The notes beneath the pieces are model-generated. The model made no database searches, was not told the DNA's origin, and saw only the letters and a program-made list of their open reading frames with translations. DNA of 57,363 nucleotides, from NCBI RefSeq assembly GCF_002993365.1, contig NZ_PVNP01000032.1, forward strand, positions 1-57,363, given 5' to 3'. The position numbers were made by a program, and so were the translations under genes. Below, piece after piece: positions 1-11,618 of this stretch. Position 1 is the first letter of the stretch, and each line of letters opens with the position of its first letter. Source of the stretch: Marisediminitalea alba (GTDB lineage Bacteria; Pseudomonadota; Gammaproteobacteria; Enterobacterales; Alteromonadaceae).

Positions 1-1111
1 GGGGATCCCATCAGTACGGGATAGAGTCGTTCAACAAAGTTTGACTGATATCCTGAGTCCCATTTTCGAAGAGCAGTTCCATCCATCAAGCTTTGGTTAC
101 CGACCGGGGCGGAGCTGTCATGATGCCATCAATAAAGCCACAATGTTCATCCGTCGATATGAGCGACGACACGTGGTGGATATGGATCTGTCGAAGTGCT
201 TCGATAAGCTGGACCATAGGCTTATCCTGAAAAGCATCAAAAGACGGGTACGAGATGGTAGCGTGCTGAACTTAATCAGTCAGTTCTTAACAAGTGGGGT
301 AATGGTTGATGGGCATTGGCAGCAGACAGAGGCAGGTAGTCCGCAAGGTGGGGTAATCAGCCCATTGATAGCGAACATCTATCTGGATGCGTTTGATGAG
401 GAGATGAAACAGCGTGGCCACCGCATAGTGCGATACGCTGATGACATTCTTATCTTGTGTCGGAGTCGTTCAGCGGCAGAGAATGCGCAGCGACAAGCGA
501 CACAAATCCTTGAAGGTAAACTGAAGCTGACAGTGAACACAGAGAAAACCCATATCACGCACAGTGATGCGGGAGTCAGGTTCCTTGGCGTGGAAATCGG
601 GACAAAACATACCCGAATTCAAGCGAAGAAACTGGCGGCGTTCAGAAGGAAGCTAAAGCAGATGACAAAACGCAATGGAGGAAAACCGTTGCAAAGTGTC
701 ATCAAAGGACTGAACCCATTGCTAAGAGGGTTTAGCCAGTACTTCAGGATTGCCGATGCCGGCAGGGCATTCAGACAAATTGCGAGTTGGCTAAGACGCA
801 GACTGCGAAGCGTTCAACTTAAGTTATGGAAGAAGACGAGCCGCCTGCATCGCTGGCTACGACAGCGAGGATACAAAGGCAAGTTCGTCTGCATGAACAT
901 GACGAGTTGGCGAAGCGCAAGAAGCCCGTTAGCAAGCTACGCGATGCCAAACAGCTGGTTCAACGAACTAGGACTGGTGAATCTGGAAGATGTTAGAACG
1001 GGGAATGTGCCCAGCATTTACGCTGGATAAATCAGTACATGAGCCGTATACGAGGTCCGTACGTACGGTTCTGTGAGAGGGATGAGGCGGAGACGCCTCA
1101 CCCTACTCGAT
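1..1111 (+). mobile_element. Group II intron, 3' portion
   Basis: The window opens inside a group II intron. After the reverse transcriptase stop codon, 1041-1071 folds as domain V: an 8-bp lower stem starting GAGCCGTA and ending TACGGTTC, a two-base CG bulge and a 4-bp upper stem. 1075-1108 folds as domain VI: stems GAG/CTC, AGGG/CCCT and TGAGGCG/CGCCTCA, with A1105 bulged as the likely branch point. The 3' splice end is then near T1111 (sequence CTCGAT), and the 3' exon starts at about 1112. The 5' end of the intron lies outside the window, so whether it is complete cannot be judged. Confidence 0.9.
2..1030 (+). CDS. ltrA-like: Group II intron reverse transcriptase/maturase (5'-truncated by window)
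   Basis: This is the C-terminal part of the intron-encoded reverse transcriptase that makes the intron splice and retrotranspose. The frame stays open to the window edge and reads GIPSVRDRVVQQ, a conserved block upstream of FGYRPGRSCHDA, so no start is present here. The catalytic RT motif YADD is in VRYADDILIL (about 433-462). QGGVISP and the GIIM/maturase domain (from about GGKPLQSVIKGLNPLLRGF onward) follow. The protein ends with the short tail usual for intron proteins that lack an HNH endonuclease domain. No frameshift is visible, so it may be active. Being directly followed by domains V and VI supports an intact 3' half. The intron class cannot be fixed from this part alone. Confidence 0.93.
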   Translation, partial: GIPSVRDRVVQQSLTDILSPIFEEQFHPSSFGYRPGRSCHDAINKATMFIRRYERRHVVDMDLSKCFDKLDHRLILKSIKRRVRDGSVLNLISQFLTSGVMVDGHWQQTEAGSPQGGVISPLIANIYLDAFDEEMKQRGHRIVRYADDILILCRSRSAAENAQRQATQILEGKLKLTVNTEKTHITHSDAGVRFLGVEIGTKHTRIQAKKLAAFRRKLKQMTKRNGGKPLQSVIKGLNPLLRGFSQYFRIADAGRAFRQIASWLRRRLRSVQLKLWKKTSRLHRWLRQRGYKGKFVCMNMTSWRSARSPLASYAMPNSWFNELGLVNLEDVRTGNVPSIYAG

Positions 1112-1187
1112 ATTGGTCGAAAAACTTCGCTCACTCATTCTCAATCCGATTCCTATAAGCATCCGGACATAAGTTCTGCAATGTAAG

Positions 1188-2219
1188 TCAATCTAACATC
1201 GCCAGACGCTTGGTAGCGCGCCTAACCAAAGCCTCGTCATTTGCATGTGCTATCGCCTGATTCAGGCGCTGAACGGCTAACTGGCTATTTTCTTGTTGCG
1301 CAATATCCAGTAATAACACGGCGATTTCGACATTCTGACTGGTGGGCAACTTATAGGTTGCAAGTAATCGGTTAAGGGCTTGCTCACCCGGTTTTACAGC
1401 CAATCCGTGTTCCTGACTAAACAACGCTACCTGATAACAAGCATTGATCCATTTCACTTCCCGGTACCAGCTTTGCACCGGAGGGTACTCACAGGCCTGC
1501 GCAAACGTTTGTTGTGCCTGGGCCAGATTATCTATTGTCCAGTAATACTGCGCCACACGTTCGAGCACGACAAAGTCGTCGTGAAATTCTTCCACAGCCG
1601 CTTTAGCTGCGACAACGCCACTTTGCTGATCATCAGTATTTTGTGCGTAGTTCAGTTTGGCGATATAGCCCCACTTTTGATCCAGAGCGATGGCTTTGTC
1701 GGTTAAGGTTTTTTGTAAGGACGCATCGGCACCATAACTACTTCCGTGCGCAGAGGCCCCGGCTCGTAGGGCTACATATTCAGCATTGTCAGGACCGACT
1801 TCTCCGGCGCGTAACTTAGCCTGCACACCTTTCTTATAAAACCCGAACTTAGAGAAAATTCCCGCCTGATGGCCAAGGTCGCGCCAGGCATCGGAGGCAA
1901 ATGCGAAGGTATCGGGATTATCCGCAAAACGAGATTCAAAACTAAGCAACAGCCTCTCCGCTGCATCGTTATTCTCCAGTTCGATTTGTAGCATGATAGC
2001 CAGTTTGCTTAACTGATGATTGTCATCTTTTATCCCTTCCTGTTCGGCTAGCAGCTTTGTGGCAGGGCTGGTATCCCCTTGTACTAAATGGTGAAATGCG
2101 GCATTAATTTGTTCATTTAATCCCTTATTCCGCTCAGCGTTGTTGGCATAACTGGCTACACAAAATACTAGTCCACTTACTAATAATAGCGTTCTTTTCA
2201 CTGTTCTGATGCTACCCAC
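1188..2219 (-). CDS. Secreted TPR-repeat protein, function unknown
   Basis: The protein has 343 residues and begins with a basic stretch and a hydrophobic segment (about residues 10-20) ending SYA, a likely Sec signal peptide cleaved near residue 25. The rest is alpha-helical with TPR-like spacing: repeated patterns such as LNEQINAAFHHLVQGDTSPA, LAIMLQIELENNDAAERLL and AQYYWTIDNLAQAQQTF. It is probably a periplasmic scaffold, but the partner is unknown. It is transcribed toward the intron and away from recR, so it is not part of the recR unit. In many gammaproteobacteria recR directly follows dnaX-ybaB; here this gene lies at that position instead. The start is the ATG before the signal peptide. 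Confidence 0.8.
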   Translation of the reverse strand: MGSIRTVKRTLLLVSGLVFCVASYANNAERNKGLNEQINAAFHHLVQGDTSPATKLLAEQEGIKDDNHQLSKLAIMLQIELENNDAAERLLLSFESRFADNPDTFAFASDAWRDLGHQAGIFSKFGFYKKGVQAKLRAGEVGPDNAEYVALRAGASAHGSSYGADASLQKTLTDKAIALDQKWGYIAKLNYAQNTDDQQSGVVAAKAAVEEFHDDFVVLERVAQYYWTIDNLAQAQQTFAQACEYPPVQSWYREVKWINACYQVALFSQEHGLAVKPGEQALNRLLATYKLPTSQNVEIAVLLLDIAQQENSQLAVQRLNQAIAHANDEALVRRATKRLAMLD

Positions 2220-2588
2220 ATGAGCTCCACATATTGCCTGGTTCCGGAGCGCAGAACATAATGCGCGGTTAGAAAATTGTCAGGCAATACATGATGAAGC
2301 CTGTGTATTTGATGATGAACGGATAAATAACGAAGAGTTAAATTACTTAAAAGCTAACCTTGTTTCACTGCGAGAGACAGCCTTAAACTTTGCCAAGGTA
2401 ACGGCCAGGTTAACTTGTAAGTTTTATCGCTCTGAATACACGGATGCAAAAGGTTTACGCTTAAAATGGGGTCTTGTATAGTGTCGTTCGAAATCGAGTA
2501 GATGAAGTAGCCCCAGAGCGTATTATTTAGTGCTGCTTCATTAATTACTAATGCCTTATCAGGCTTCCAATTGTGTTGTAGCACCATT
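2220..2588. other. Non-coding or poorly explained interval before recR
   Basis: This 369-base interval separates the divergent TPR gene and recR and is visibly more AT-rich than its flanks. No clear promoter, terminator or RNA was found. The minus strand is open from 2587 to 2354 and would encode 77 residues starting [20 protein letters not shown]. The plus strand is open from about 2223 to 2480 but has no normal start codon. Both readings have plausible amino-acid composition, so one may be a decayed or real small gene. I could not match either to a family. Confidence 0.4.
2354..2587 (-). CDS. Possible small hypothetical protein (weak)
   Basis: This is an open frame of 77 codons with an ATG at 2587, reading into an AT-rich gap. 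The translation is not low-complexity and contains aromatic-rich stretches ([17 protein letters not shown]). No Shine-Dalgarno sequence is evident. The ATG lies immediately next to and antisense to the recR start, which would place its promoter inside recR. It could be a real lineage-specific gene, the tail of a decayed gene, or chance. I give it mainly so that the gap is documented. Confidence 0.2.
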   Translation of the reverse strand: MVLQHNWKPDKALVINEAALNNTLWGYFIYSISNDTIQDPILSVNLLHPCIQSDKTYKLTWPLPWQSLRLSLAVKQG

Positions 2589-3188
2589 ATGAAATACAGT
2601 CCTTTACTGGCAGAGTTAATCGATAGCCTGACCTGCTTACCGGGTGTGGGAAATAAAACCGCCCAACGCATGGCGTTTCAGTTGCTTGAGCGCAACCGTG
2701 AAGGCGGCAGAACACTCAGCGCTGCCTTGCACAACGCCATGGAGCATATCGGTCATTGCAAACAGTGCCGTAATTTTTCTGAGAATGAGTTGTGTGAAAT
2801 CTGTCAGCATCCCCAACGTAGCGACAGTCATCAACTTTGCGTAGTAGAGAGCCCACAAGACGTAATGGCCATCGAGCAAACCATGGCGTACAAGGGCACT
2901 TACTTTGTATTAATGGGTCACCTGTCGCCCATTGATGGTATCGGTCCTGCTGAAATTGGTCTGGATATTCTCGAAAAACAAATTACTGAAGGACAATATG
3001 CCGAAGTCATTCTGGCCACCAACCCCACAGTGGAAGGCGAGGCCACTGCCCATTATATTGGTCAGCTTTGTCAGAAGCACAATGTTTCGGCTAGCCGGAT
3101 TGCGCATGGTGTGCCGATTGGCGGCGAGCTTGAATACATAGACGGCAATACACTCACCCATGCATTTTCAGGTCGACGGTCACTCTGA
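2589..3188 (+). CDS. recR: Recombination mediator protein RecR
   Basis: RecR works with RecF and RecO to load RecA on gapped DNA covered by SSB. The 199-residue length is typical. Residues 10-32 form the helix-hairpin-helix ([14 protein letters not shown]). The zinc finger has C57, C60, C69 and C72 (HCKQC and LCEIC). The Toprim domain follows with [14 protein letters not shown] and [12 protein letters not shown], then [20 protein letters not shown]. The ATG at 2589 was chosen because [21 protein letters not shown] aligns with the family N-terminus; the in-frame TTG at 2571 would add residues not seen in the family. No good Shine-Dalgarno sequence precedes it. The usual upstream partners dnaX and ybaB are not adjacent. 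Confidence 0.97.
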   Translation: MKYSPLLAELIDSLTCLPGVGNKTAQRMAFQLLERNREGGRTLSAALHNAMEHIGHCKQCRNFSENELCEICQHPQRSDSHQLCVVESPQDVMAIEQTMAYKGTYFVLMGHLSPIDGIGPAEIGLDILEKQITEGQYAEVILATNPTVEGEATAHYIGQLCQKHNVSASRIAHGVPIGGELEYIDGNTLTHAFSGRRSL

Positions 3189-3267
3189 TTACCGTCGAAA
3201 CTCATTCCGGCAAGCCATTTTATAGTCAGCACTTAGCTACCCAATCAACAATTTTTTATTTTTTACC

Positions 3268-3296
3268 GTTGAATTTTCTGTCCTGAGACCTCACTT
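3268..3296 (+). promoter_or_regulatory. Possible heat-shock (sigma-32 type) promoter of htpG
   Basis: GTTGAAT (3268-3274), a 14-base spacer and CCTCACTT (3289-3296) resemble the sigma-32 elements CTTGAAA and CCCCATnT at an allowed spacing, about 45 bases before the htpG start. The match is partial. htpG is a classic heat-shock gene, which makes the site plausible. Confidence 0.35.
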
Positions 3297-3339
3297 GTCT
3301 TGTTGAAAAATAATTAAACTGACTAGGAGACTCTGGTTT

Positions 3340-5262
3340 ATGGCTGAAGTGGCCCATCAAGAAACTCATGGCTTTCAAACAGAAGTAAAACAACTTCTGC
3401 ATTTGATGATCCATTCTCTGTATTCAAACAAGGAAATCTTTTTACGCGAGTTAGTATCCAACGCAGCCGATGCCGCTGATAAACTTCGTTTTAAGGCGCT
3501 GGAAAACGATAGCCTGTACGAAAATGATGGTGATCTGTGCGTTAAACTGAGCGTTGATAAAGAAGCGGGTACCATCACCATTAGCGATAACGGTATCGGT
3601 ATGAGCCGCGACGACGTAATTGCCAACCTCGGTACTATTGCGAAGTCGGGCACCGCAGACTTTTTCAGCAAACTGTCTGGCGATAAAGCCAAGGATTCCC
3701 AGCTGATTGGTCAGTTTGGTGTTGGTTTTTACTCCGCGTTTATCGTTGCCGACAAAGTCGTTGTTCGTACCCGCGCTGCAGGCGAGTCTGCTGATCAGGG
3801 CGTGGAATGGATTTCTGAGGGCGAAGGCGAATTCACCGTAGGTGATATCGAAAAGGCCGATCGCGGTACAGAGATTACCCTTTATCTGCGCGACGACGAA
3901 AAAGAATTCGCCGATGACTGGCGTTTGCGTTCGATCATCAGCAAATACTCCGATCATATCAGTATTCCGGTGCGCATGTGGAAAGCGCCGGTAGAAGAGC
4001 AGGAAGGACCAGACGGCGAGAAGATCCCAGCCCAGCCTGGCGAGTGGGAAACCGTTAACAAAGCTACCGCATTGTGGACCCGTGATAAGTCAGAAATTAG
4101 CGATGAAGAATACATTGAGTTCTACCGCCATGTTTCTCATGACTTTGCCGAGCCGATGAGCTGGGCACATAACAAGGTGGAAGGTAAAACCGAATACACC
4201 AGCTTGTTATATATCCCAAGCAAAGCCCCATTTGACCTATGGAACCGTGAGCAAACCCACGGCCTGAAGCTGTATGTACAACGCGTGTTCATTATGGATG
4301 ACGCTGAACAGTTTATGCCTACCTATCTGCGCTTTGTAAAAGGCTTGCTCGATTCCAACGATCTGCCGCTTAACGTGTCCCGAGAAATTCTGCAGGACAA
4401 CAAAATCACTCAGTCACTGCGTACTGGTTGCACCAAGCGTGTACTGCAAATGCTGGAGCGTATGGCGAAAAACGACGCCGAAAAATACCAGTCGTTCTGG
4501 AACGAGTTTGGTAACGTGCTGAAAGAAGGTCCGGCAGAAGACTTCTCCAATAAAGAGAAAGTAGCAGGCCTGTTGCGTTTTGCCTCCACTCACAACGACA
4601 GCAGTGACCAAACGGTATCTCTGGCTGACTATATTTCTCGTATGAAAGAAGGTCAGGACAAGATTTACTATGTGACTGCCGACAGTTACCAGGCGGCCAA
4701 AAACAGTCCTCACCTGGAAATCTTTAAGAAGAAAGGCATTGAAGTACTGTTGATGGGCGAGCGCATCGACGAGTGGTTAATGCAGCATCTTACCGAGTTT
4801 GATGGTAAGCAGCTGAAGTCGATTGCCCGTGGCGATCTGGATTTAGATGATCTGGAAGACGAAGAAAGCAAAAAAGCTCACGAAGAAGCCGAAAAGCAGG
4901 TAGAAGGTGTGCTTGAGCGTGCCAAAACCGCGTTGGGCGACAAAGTTATCGACGTTAAATTTACCCACCGTTTAACCGACTCACCAGCGGTAATCGTGGC
5001 TGACGATAATGGCATGACTACGCAAATGATGAAGCTGATGGAAGCGGCTGGTCAGCCTGTTCCTGAAGTGAAATATCACTTTGAACTCAACCCTGAACAT
5101 CAGTTAGTGAAGTTACTGGCCGACGTACAGGACGAAACGGTATTTAAGAGCTGGACAGAAGTATTGTTTGATCAGGCGGCACTATCTGAGCAGGGCAGTC
5201 TGAAAGATCCTGCCACGTTCGTTAAAAACTTAAACGGCTTATTGATGAGCTTGTCAAAGTAA
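3340..5262 (+). CDS. htpG: Molecular chaperone HtpG (Hsp90)
   Basis: Cytosolic ATP-dependent Hsp90 chaperone of 640 residues. The N-terminal GHKL ATPase is clear: [15 protein letters not shown] (helix with the catalytic Glu), ISDNGIGM and [15 protein letters not shown]. The middle domain carries [35 protein letters not shown] and [13 protein letters not shown], which includes the gamma-phosphate-sensing Arg. The C-terminal dimerisation region holds LTDSPAV and the long acidic linker typical of gammaproteobacterial HtpG ([15 protein letters not shown]). A good ribosome site (aggaga) lies about 9 bases before the ATG. A strong terminator follows, so it appears monocistronic. Confidence 0.98.
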   Translation: MAEVAHQETHGFQTEVKQLLHLMIHSLYSNKEIFLRELVSNAADAADKLRFKALENDSLYENDGDLCVKLSVDKEAGTITISDNGIGMSRDDVIANLGTIAKSGTADFFSKLSGDKAKDSQLIGQFGVGFYSAFIVADKVVVRTRAAGESADQGVEWISEGEGEFTVGDIEKADRGTEITLYLRDDEKEFADDWRLRSIISKYSDHISIPVRMWKAPVEEQEGPDGEKIPAQPGEWETVNKATALWTRDKSEISDEEYIEFYRHVSHDFAEPMSWAHNKVEGKTEYTSLLYIPSKAPFDLWNREQTHGLKLYVQRVFIMDDAEQFMPTYLRFVKGLLDSNDLPLNVSREILQDNKITQSLRTGCTKRVLQMLERMAKNDAEKYQSFWNEFGNVLKEGPAEDFSNKEKVAGLLRFASTHNDSSDQTVSLADYISRMKEGQDKIYYVTADSYQAAKNSPHLEIFKKKGIEVLLMGERIDEWLMQHLTEFDGKQLKSIARGDLDLDDLEDEESKKAHEEAEKQVEGVLERAKTALGDKVIDVKFTHRLTDSPAVIVADDNGMTTQMMKLMEAAGQPVPEVKYHFELNPEHQLVKLLADVQDETVFKSWTEVLFDQAALSEQGSLKDPATFVKNLNGLLMSLSK

Positions 5263-5286
5263 GTCAGCAGCTAAGCACGGCATAAA

Positions 5287-5317
5287 ACGGGCAGGTTTTT
5301 ACCTGCCCGTTTTTTTT
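5287..5317 (+). terminator. Rho-independent terminator of htpG
   Basis: A perfect 10-bp stem (ACGGGCAGGT/ACCTGCCCGT) with a four-T loop is followed by eight Ts. It lies 24 bases after the htpG stop. Confidence 0.95.
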
Positions 5318-6314
<997 letters not shown>

Positions 6315-6335
6315 TCCGGCCTCTTGCAGAAATTA

Positions 6336-6365
6336 AAAAGCCGCTGACTCACAGCGGCTTTTTTG
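6336..6365 (+). terminator. Rho-independent terminator of adk
   Basis: Stem AAGCCGCTG/CAGCGGCTT with loop ACTCA is followed by a run of Ts. It starts about 20 bases after the adk stop. Confidence 0.93.
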
Positions 6366-6468
6366 TTTTCCGTTTTTGCTTACCAACGAACCGCGCAATC
6401 ATTGCTTTACCCTTCACCCATTTCACTGTCACAATAACCGCTTCTGACGTGAAGATAGTAGTGAAAAG

Positions 6469-6873
6469 ATGATCGTACTTCCGGTGACTGCTTTTTATGC
6501 CAGTATTCTGGCATTTATCTATTTGTATATTACCGCGTTGGTGATTATTCACCGGCGTAGCAATCGAATTGGCGTGGGTGACGGCGGCGACGAAGTACTG
6601 CAGCGTCTCGTTCGGGTTCACGGTAACTTTGCTGAATATGTGCCGCTCACGTTACTGCTGCTGGCCATCCTGGAAATCAGTACGGAAATTCCCTGGCTGA
6701 TTCATCTATTCGGCGCATCCCTGGTCATTGGCCGCGTATTGCATGCATACGGTTTGCGTCACTCTGTGGGCGCAACCTGGCAACGAGTCGCAGGCATGAT
6801 GTTAACCGTGATGTCGCTGTTCGGCCTGGCCAGCGCAAACCTGACACTGATTTACTGGTTGCCGTTTTTATGA
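6469..6873 (+). CDS. MAPEG family membrane protein (YecN-like)
   Basis: A 134-residue integral membrane protein with about four hydrophobic segments. The MAPEG signature is clear: LQRLVRVHGNFAEYVPLTLLLL followed by LEI, then GRVLHAYGL in the third helix. MAPEG proteins include glutathione-dependent transferases and peroxidases of the inner membrane; the substrate of bacterial YecN-type members is not established. Its stop overlaps the start of the next gene (ATGA, 6870-6873), which suggests translational coupling with the PLP enzyme. Confidence 0.9.
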   Translation: MIVLPVTAFYASILAFIYLYITALVIIHRRSNRIGVGDGGDEVLQRLVRVHGNFAEYVPLTLLLLAILEISTEIPWLIHLFGASLVIGRVLHAYGLRHSVGATWQRVAGMMLTVMSLFGLASANLTLIYWLPFL

Positions 6874-8003
6874 ATTCATTAGCACAACTTATCACGCCAG
6901 CGTGCCTGCTCGACCTGAATAAGTTCCGCCGCAATTGCCAGCGAATGCAGGCCGTCGCGGATAGTGAACAACTTACGCTTCGCCCGCACGTTAAAACCCT
7001 TAAATCACTGCAGGCGGCAGAATATTACGCGCCAGCCTCAGGCCCCATCACGGTGTCAACATTGGCTGAAGCGGCTACTTTTGCCAGCGCCGGTTATACC
7101 GATATTCTCTACGCAGTGGGCCTGTCTCCCAACAAGTTCGGCCAGTTAGCCGCCATTCAACGACTGGCGCGGGATTTCACGGTGATAGCTGACAGTCTGG
7201 CCGCGGTGAATGCATTAGCCGATTACGCCGGTGAGTTAGAGCTACCTTTATCGGTGATGCTGGAAGTGGATGTGGACGACCATCGCGCCGGGTTATTACC
7301 TCAGTCCGACGAGTTGATTATTTGCGCCAGAGCTTTATCAGCAGCTCCGAATATTCACTTTCGAGGCATCATGACTCATGCCGGGGCCTCCTACGATTGT
7401 GACACCAAAGCTTCGCAACAGGCGATGGGGCAACAAGAGTGTGAACGTATTGCCAACGCTGCAGCTAACCTGTTGGCAGCGGGAATACCCTGTGAGCTGG
7501 TTTCGGCAGGTTCAACCCCCACGGCTTTAGCCGGCATAAAGCACACCGGTATCAATGAACTTCGGGCTGGTGTTTATGCCACATTTGATTGTGTCATGGC
7601 CGGTCTTGGGGTGTGTGAAACTGATGATATTGCCCTGTCTGTACTGACATCCGTTATCGGCCACCAGGTCGATAAAAACTGGGTGATTGTTGATGCTGGC
7701 TGGATGGCCTTATCGCGGGACCAGGGCACTGCATTACAGCAGCAGGACTGCGGCTATGGGCTGGTGTGCGATGAGCACGGTAAGCTATTGGATGGCTGGT
7801 ATGTGAGTGCCACTAATCAGGAACACGGCATTATCAGCCATCGCGATAATCTCACGCCGCCTGAGTCTGTGTTTGGTTATGGCCGTTTACTGCGTATTTT
7901 ACCGATTCATGCTTGTGCCACAGCAGCTCAGTATTCTAAATACCATGTCATCGGTGATGACGGCAACATATCGGCTATCTGGTCGCGGGTAAATGGCTGG
8001 TAG
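6870..8003 (+). CDS. D-threonine aldolase / D-serine dehydratase-like PLP enzyme
   Basis: A 377-residue fold-type III PLP enzyme with an alanine-racemase-like N-terminal barrel. RPHVKTLKS places the Schiff-base lysine at K42, and the phosphate-binding region includes VSAGSTPTA. The C-terminal domain carries PIHACATA, so H347 and C349 match the His-X-Cys divalent-metal site of D-threonine aldolases and D-serine dehydratases (DSD1 family). It probably cleaves or dehydrates a beta-hydroxy D-amino acid; the exact substrate cannot be read from sequence. The start overlaps the MAPEG stop by four bases. A weak 5-bp hairpin with a short T stretch lies at 8011-8030, just after the stop. Confidence 0.88.
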   Translation: MNSLAQLITPACLLDLNKFRRNCQRMQAVADSEQLTLRPHVKTLKSLQAAEYYAPASGPITVSTLAEAATFASAGYTDILYAVGLSPNKFGQLAAIQRLARDFTVIADSLAAVNALADYAGELELPLSVMLEVDVDDHRAGLLPQSDELIICARALSAAPNIHFRGIMTHAGASYDCDTKASQQAMGQQECERIANAAANLLAAGIPCELVSAGSTPTALAGIKHTGINELRAGVYATFDCVMAGLGVCETDDIALSVLTSVIGHQVDKNWVIVDAGWMALSRDQGTALQQQDCGYGLVCDEHGKLLDGWYVSATNQEHGIISHRDNLTPPESVFGYGRLLRILPIHACATAAQYSKYHVIGDDGNISAIWSRVNGW

Positions 8004-8103
8004 GATGCTGGTCTGTTGAGCAGACTTCTTCATGCTGTGAACTGGGCAAATAGGCCACATCGGTTTACACTTATACGATGTAGTTTATGAGTCGCTGTCC
8101 TCA

Positions 8104-8820
8104 ATGAAGTTTCGCCAGCTAGTCAGTGTTTTTTGTTTATTTGCACTCAGTATAACAGAGGCGTTCGCCAATACGCCCTCGCTGGTGGTGTTTACCGAAG
8201 TGTCACCACCTTATCAGTATCAGGCGGGCGATCAGGTTAGTGGTATTGCTACTGAGCGGGTTCGCAACATTATTTCCCATGCCGGGCTTACCGCTGAGTT
8301 TAAGATATATCCCTGGGCCAGGGCGATGCTAAACGTCGAACGCTCCAGTCGTGCTTTGATTTACTCCATTGCAAAAACGCCTCAGCGGGAAGGTCGTTTT
8401 CACTGGATTGCTCCGGTTGCCAGGTTTAACCTGAGCATTCTGACGCTTGCCAGACGAGAGGATATCCAGCTCGATAACCAGCTTGATCTGAATGGCTTGT
8501 CGGCAGCCGCTCAGCGAGGTGATATTGCTGAGTCATGGCTGGTTAGCAAAGGCCTGGTGGAAGGTCGGGATCTGCTGGTATGCGCCGATATTCTATGTTC
8601 GTGGCAGCAGTTAAAACTTGGCACTGTCGATATCATTATCGAAGATCCAAACCTTATTGAAAGCACCGCGGAGCTGGCAGGTTTACAGGCCGGGGATATC
8701 AAGGTTGTGCAGCCCGTACCGGCACTTTCTGTTGTGGCTTATCTGGCGGCTAATGGTGATATGGAGCCGGAGATAGTGGAACGCTTGCAGGTTGCCGCCC
8801 GGGAACTCGGTTATCAGTGA
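8104..8820 (+). CDS. Periplasmic solute-binding-like protein (SBP family 3 type)
   Basis: A 238-residue exported protein. Residues 1-22 form a signal peptide ending EAFA. The mature part begins SLVVFTEVSPPYQYQAGDQV, the usual opening of family 3 amino-acid-binding folds, with YPWARAMLNV and later SWLVSKGL. No transporter permease or ATPase is nearby. Such orphan binding-fold proteins are numerous in Alteromonadales and may act in sensing or have lost transport roles. The ligand is unknown. It converges on the his operon, with a shared hairpin between them. Confidence 0.75.
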   Translation: MKFRQLVSVFCLFALSITEAFANTPSLVVFTEVSPPYQYQAGDQVSGIATERVRNIISHAGLTAEFKIYPWARAMLNVERSSRALIYSIAKTPQREGRFHWIAPVARFNLSILTLARREDIQLDNQLDLNGLSAAAQRGDIAESWLVSKGLVEGRDLLVCADILCSWQQLKLGTVDIIIEDPNLIESTAELAGLQAGDIKVVQPVPALSVVAYLAANGDMEPEIVERLQVAARELGYQ

Positions 8821-8823
8821 CGC

Positions 8824-8852
8824 ATAAAAAAGGCCACCATCAGGTAGCCTTT
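8824..8852 (-). terminator. Terminator of the his operon
   Basis: On the minus strand AAAGGCTACC, loop TGAT and GGTGGCCTTT form a stem with one mismatch, followed by TTTTTTAT. It lies just beyond the hisI stop. It may also slow plus-strand transcripts from the binding-protein gene. Confidence 0.85.
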
Positions 8853-8868
8853 GTTCAGGTTGTGCTGA

Positions 8869-9489
8869 CTAGCCTTTATGGCGTTCTCTGAGCACGTTAA
8901 CGGCATCCGATACCGACATATCACAGGCCTGCAGCAGCACTGTTAAATGATAAAGTAAGTCAGCTGCTTCATTACGCAGTTCTTCTTTATCCATTACGGT
9001 GGCCGCCAGCGCAGTTTCAACGCCTTCTTCACCTACTTTCTGCGCGATGCGCTTTACGCCTTTACTGTACAGTTTGGCAGTGTAGCTCGACTCCGGATCA
9101 GCCGATTTACGTGCTGCCAGTACCCGCTCCAAATCGCCTACAAAGGTGTAATCGGCAACGTCGCCATCAAACCAGCAGCTTTCTGCGCCGGTGTGGCAGG
9201 TTGGGCCATTAGGGTTGGCCAGCACCAGTAAAGAGTCGTCATCGCAATCACTGCTGACACTGACTAAATCCAGCGTGTTACCGGAGGTTTCGCCTTTTTG
9301 CCATAAGCGCTGCTTAGAGCGGCTGAAAAAGGTGACTTTACCGGTACTCAGGGTAACCTCGAGTGCTTCCGGGTTCATGTAACCCTGCATCAGTACTTTA
9401 CCAGTTACCGCATCTTGCACAATGGCGGGTAGCAGGTTATCCATTTTTTCCCAGGCTAACTGGCCCTGGGTCTCTTGAGTAATTTTCAT
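8869..9489 (-). CDS. hisI: Bifunctional phosphoribosyl-AMP cyclohydrolase / phosphoribosyl-ATP pyrophosphatase
   Basis: HisIE carries out steps two and three of histidine synthesis. The 206 residues form an N-terminal cyclohydrolase domain ([35 protein letters not shown], with metal-binding Cys and Asp) and a C-terminal pyrophosphatase domain ([26 protein letters not shown]). The ATG at 9489 was chosen over an upstream frame extension because it has a clear ribosome site (aaggaaac) and begins [20 protein letters not shown]. It is the last gene of the operon, 10 bases after hisF, followed by a terminator. Confidence 0.96.
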   Translation of the reverse strand: MKITQETQGQLAWEKMDNLLPAIVQDAVTGKVLMQGYMNPEALEVTLSTGKVTFFSRSKQRLWQKGETSGNTLDLVSVSSDCDDDSLLVLANPNGPTCHTGAESCWFDGDVADYTFVGDLERVLAARKSADPESSYTAKLYSKGVKRIAQKVGEEGVETALAATVMDKEELRNEAADLLYHLTVLLQACDMSVSDAVNVLRERHKG

Positions 9490-9499
9490 AGTTGTTTCC

Positions 9500-11617
<2,118 letters not shown>

Positions 11618-11618
<1 letters not shown>

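Noticed and set aside
2571..2588. TTG start of recR at 2571
   Set aside because: It would add six residues not in the family; the ATG at 2589 aligns with RecR.
3451..3957. Antisense frame of 168 codons inside htpG
   Set aside because: Shadow of the strongly conserved Hsp90 frame.
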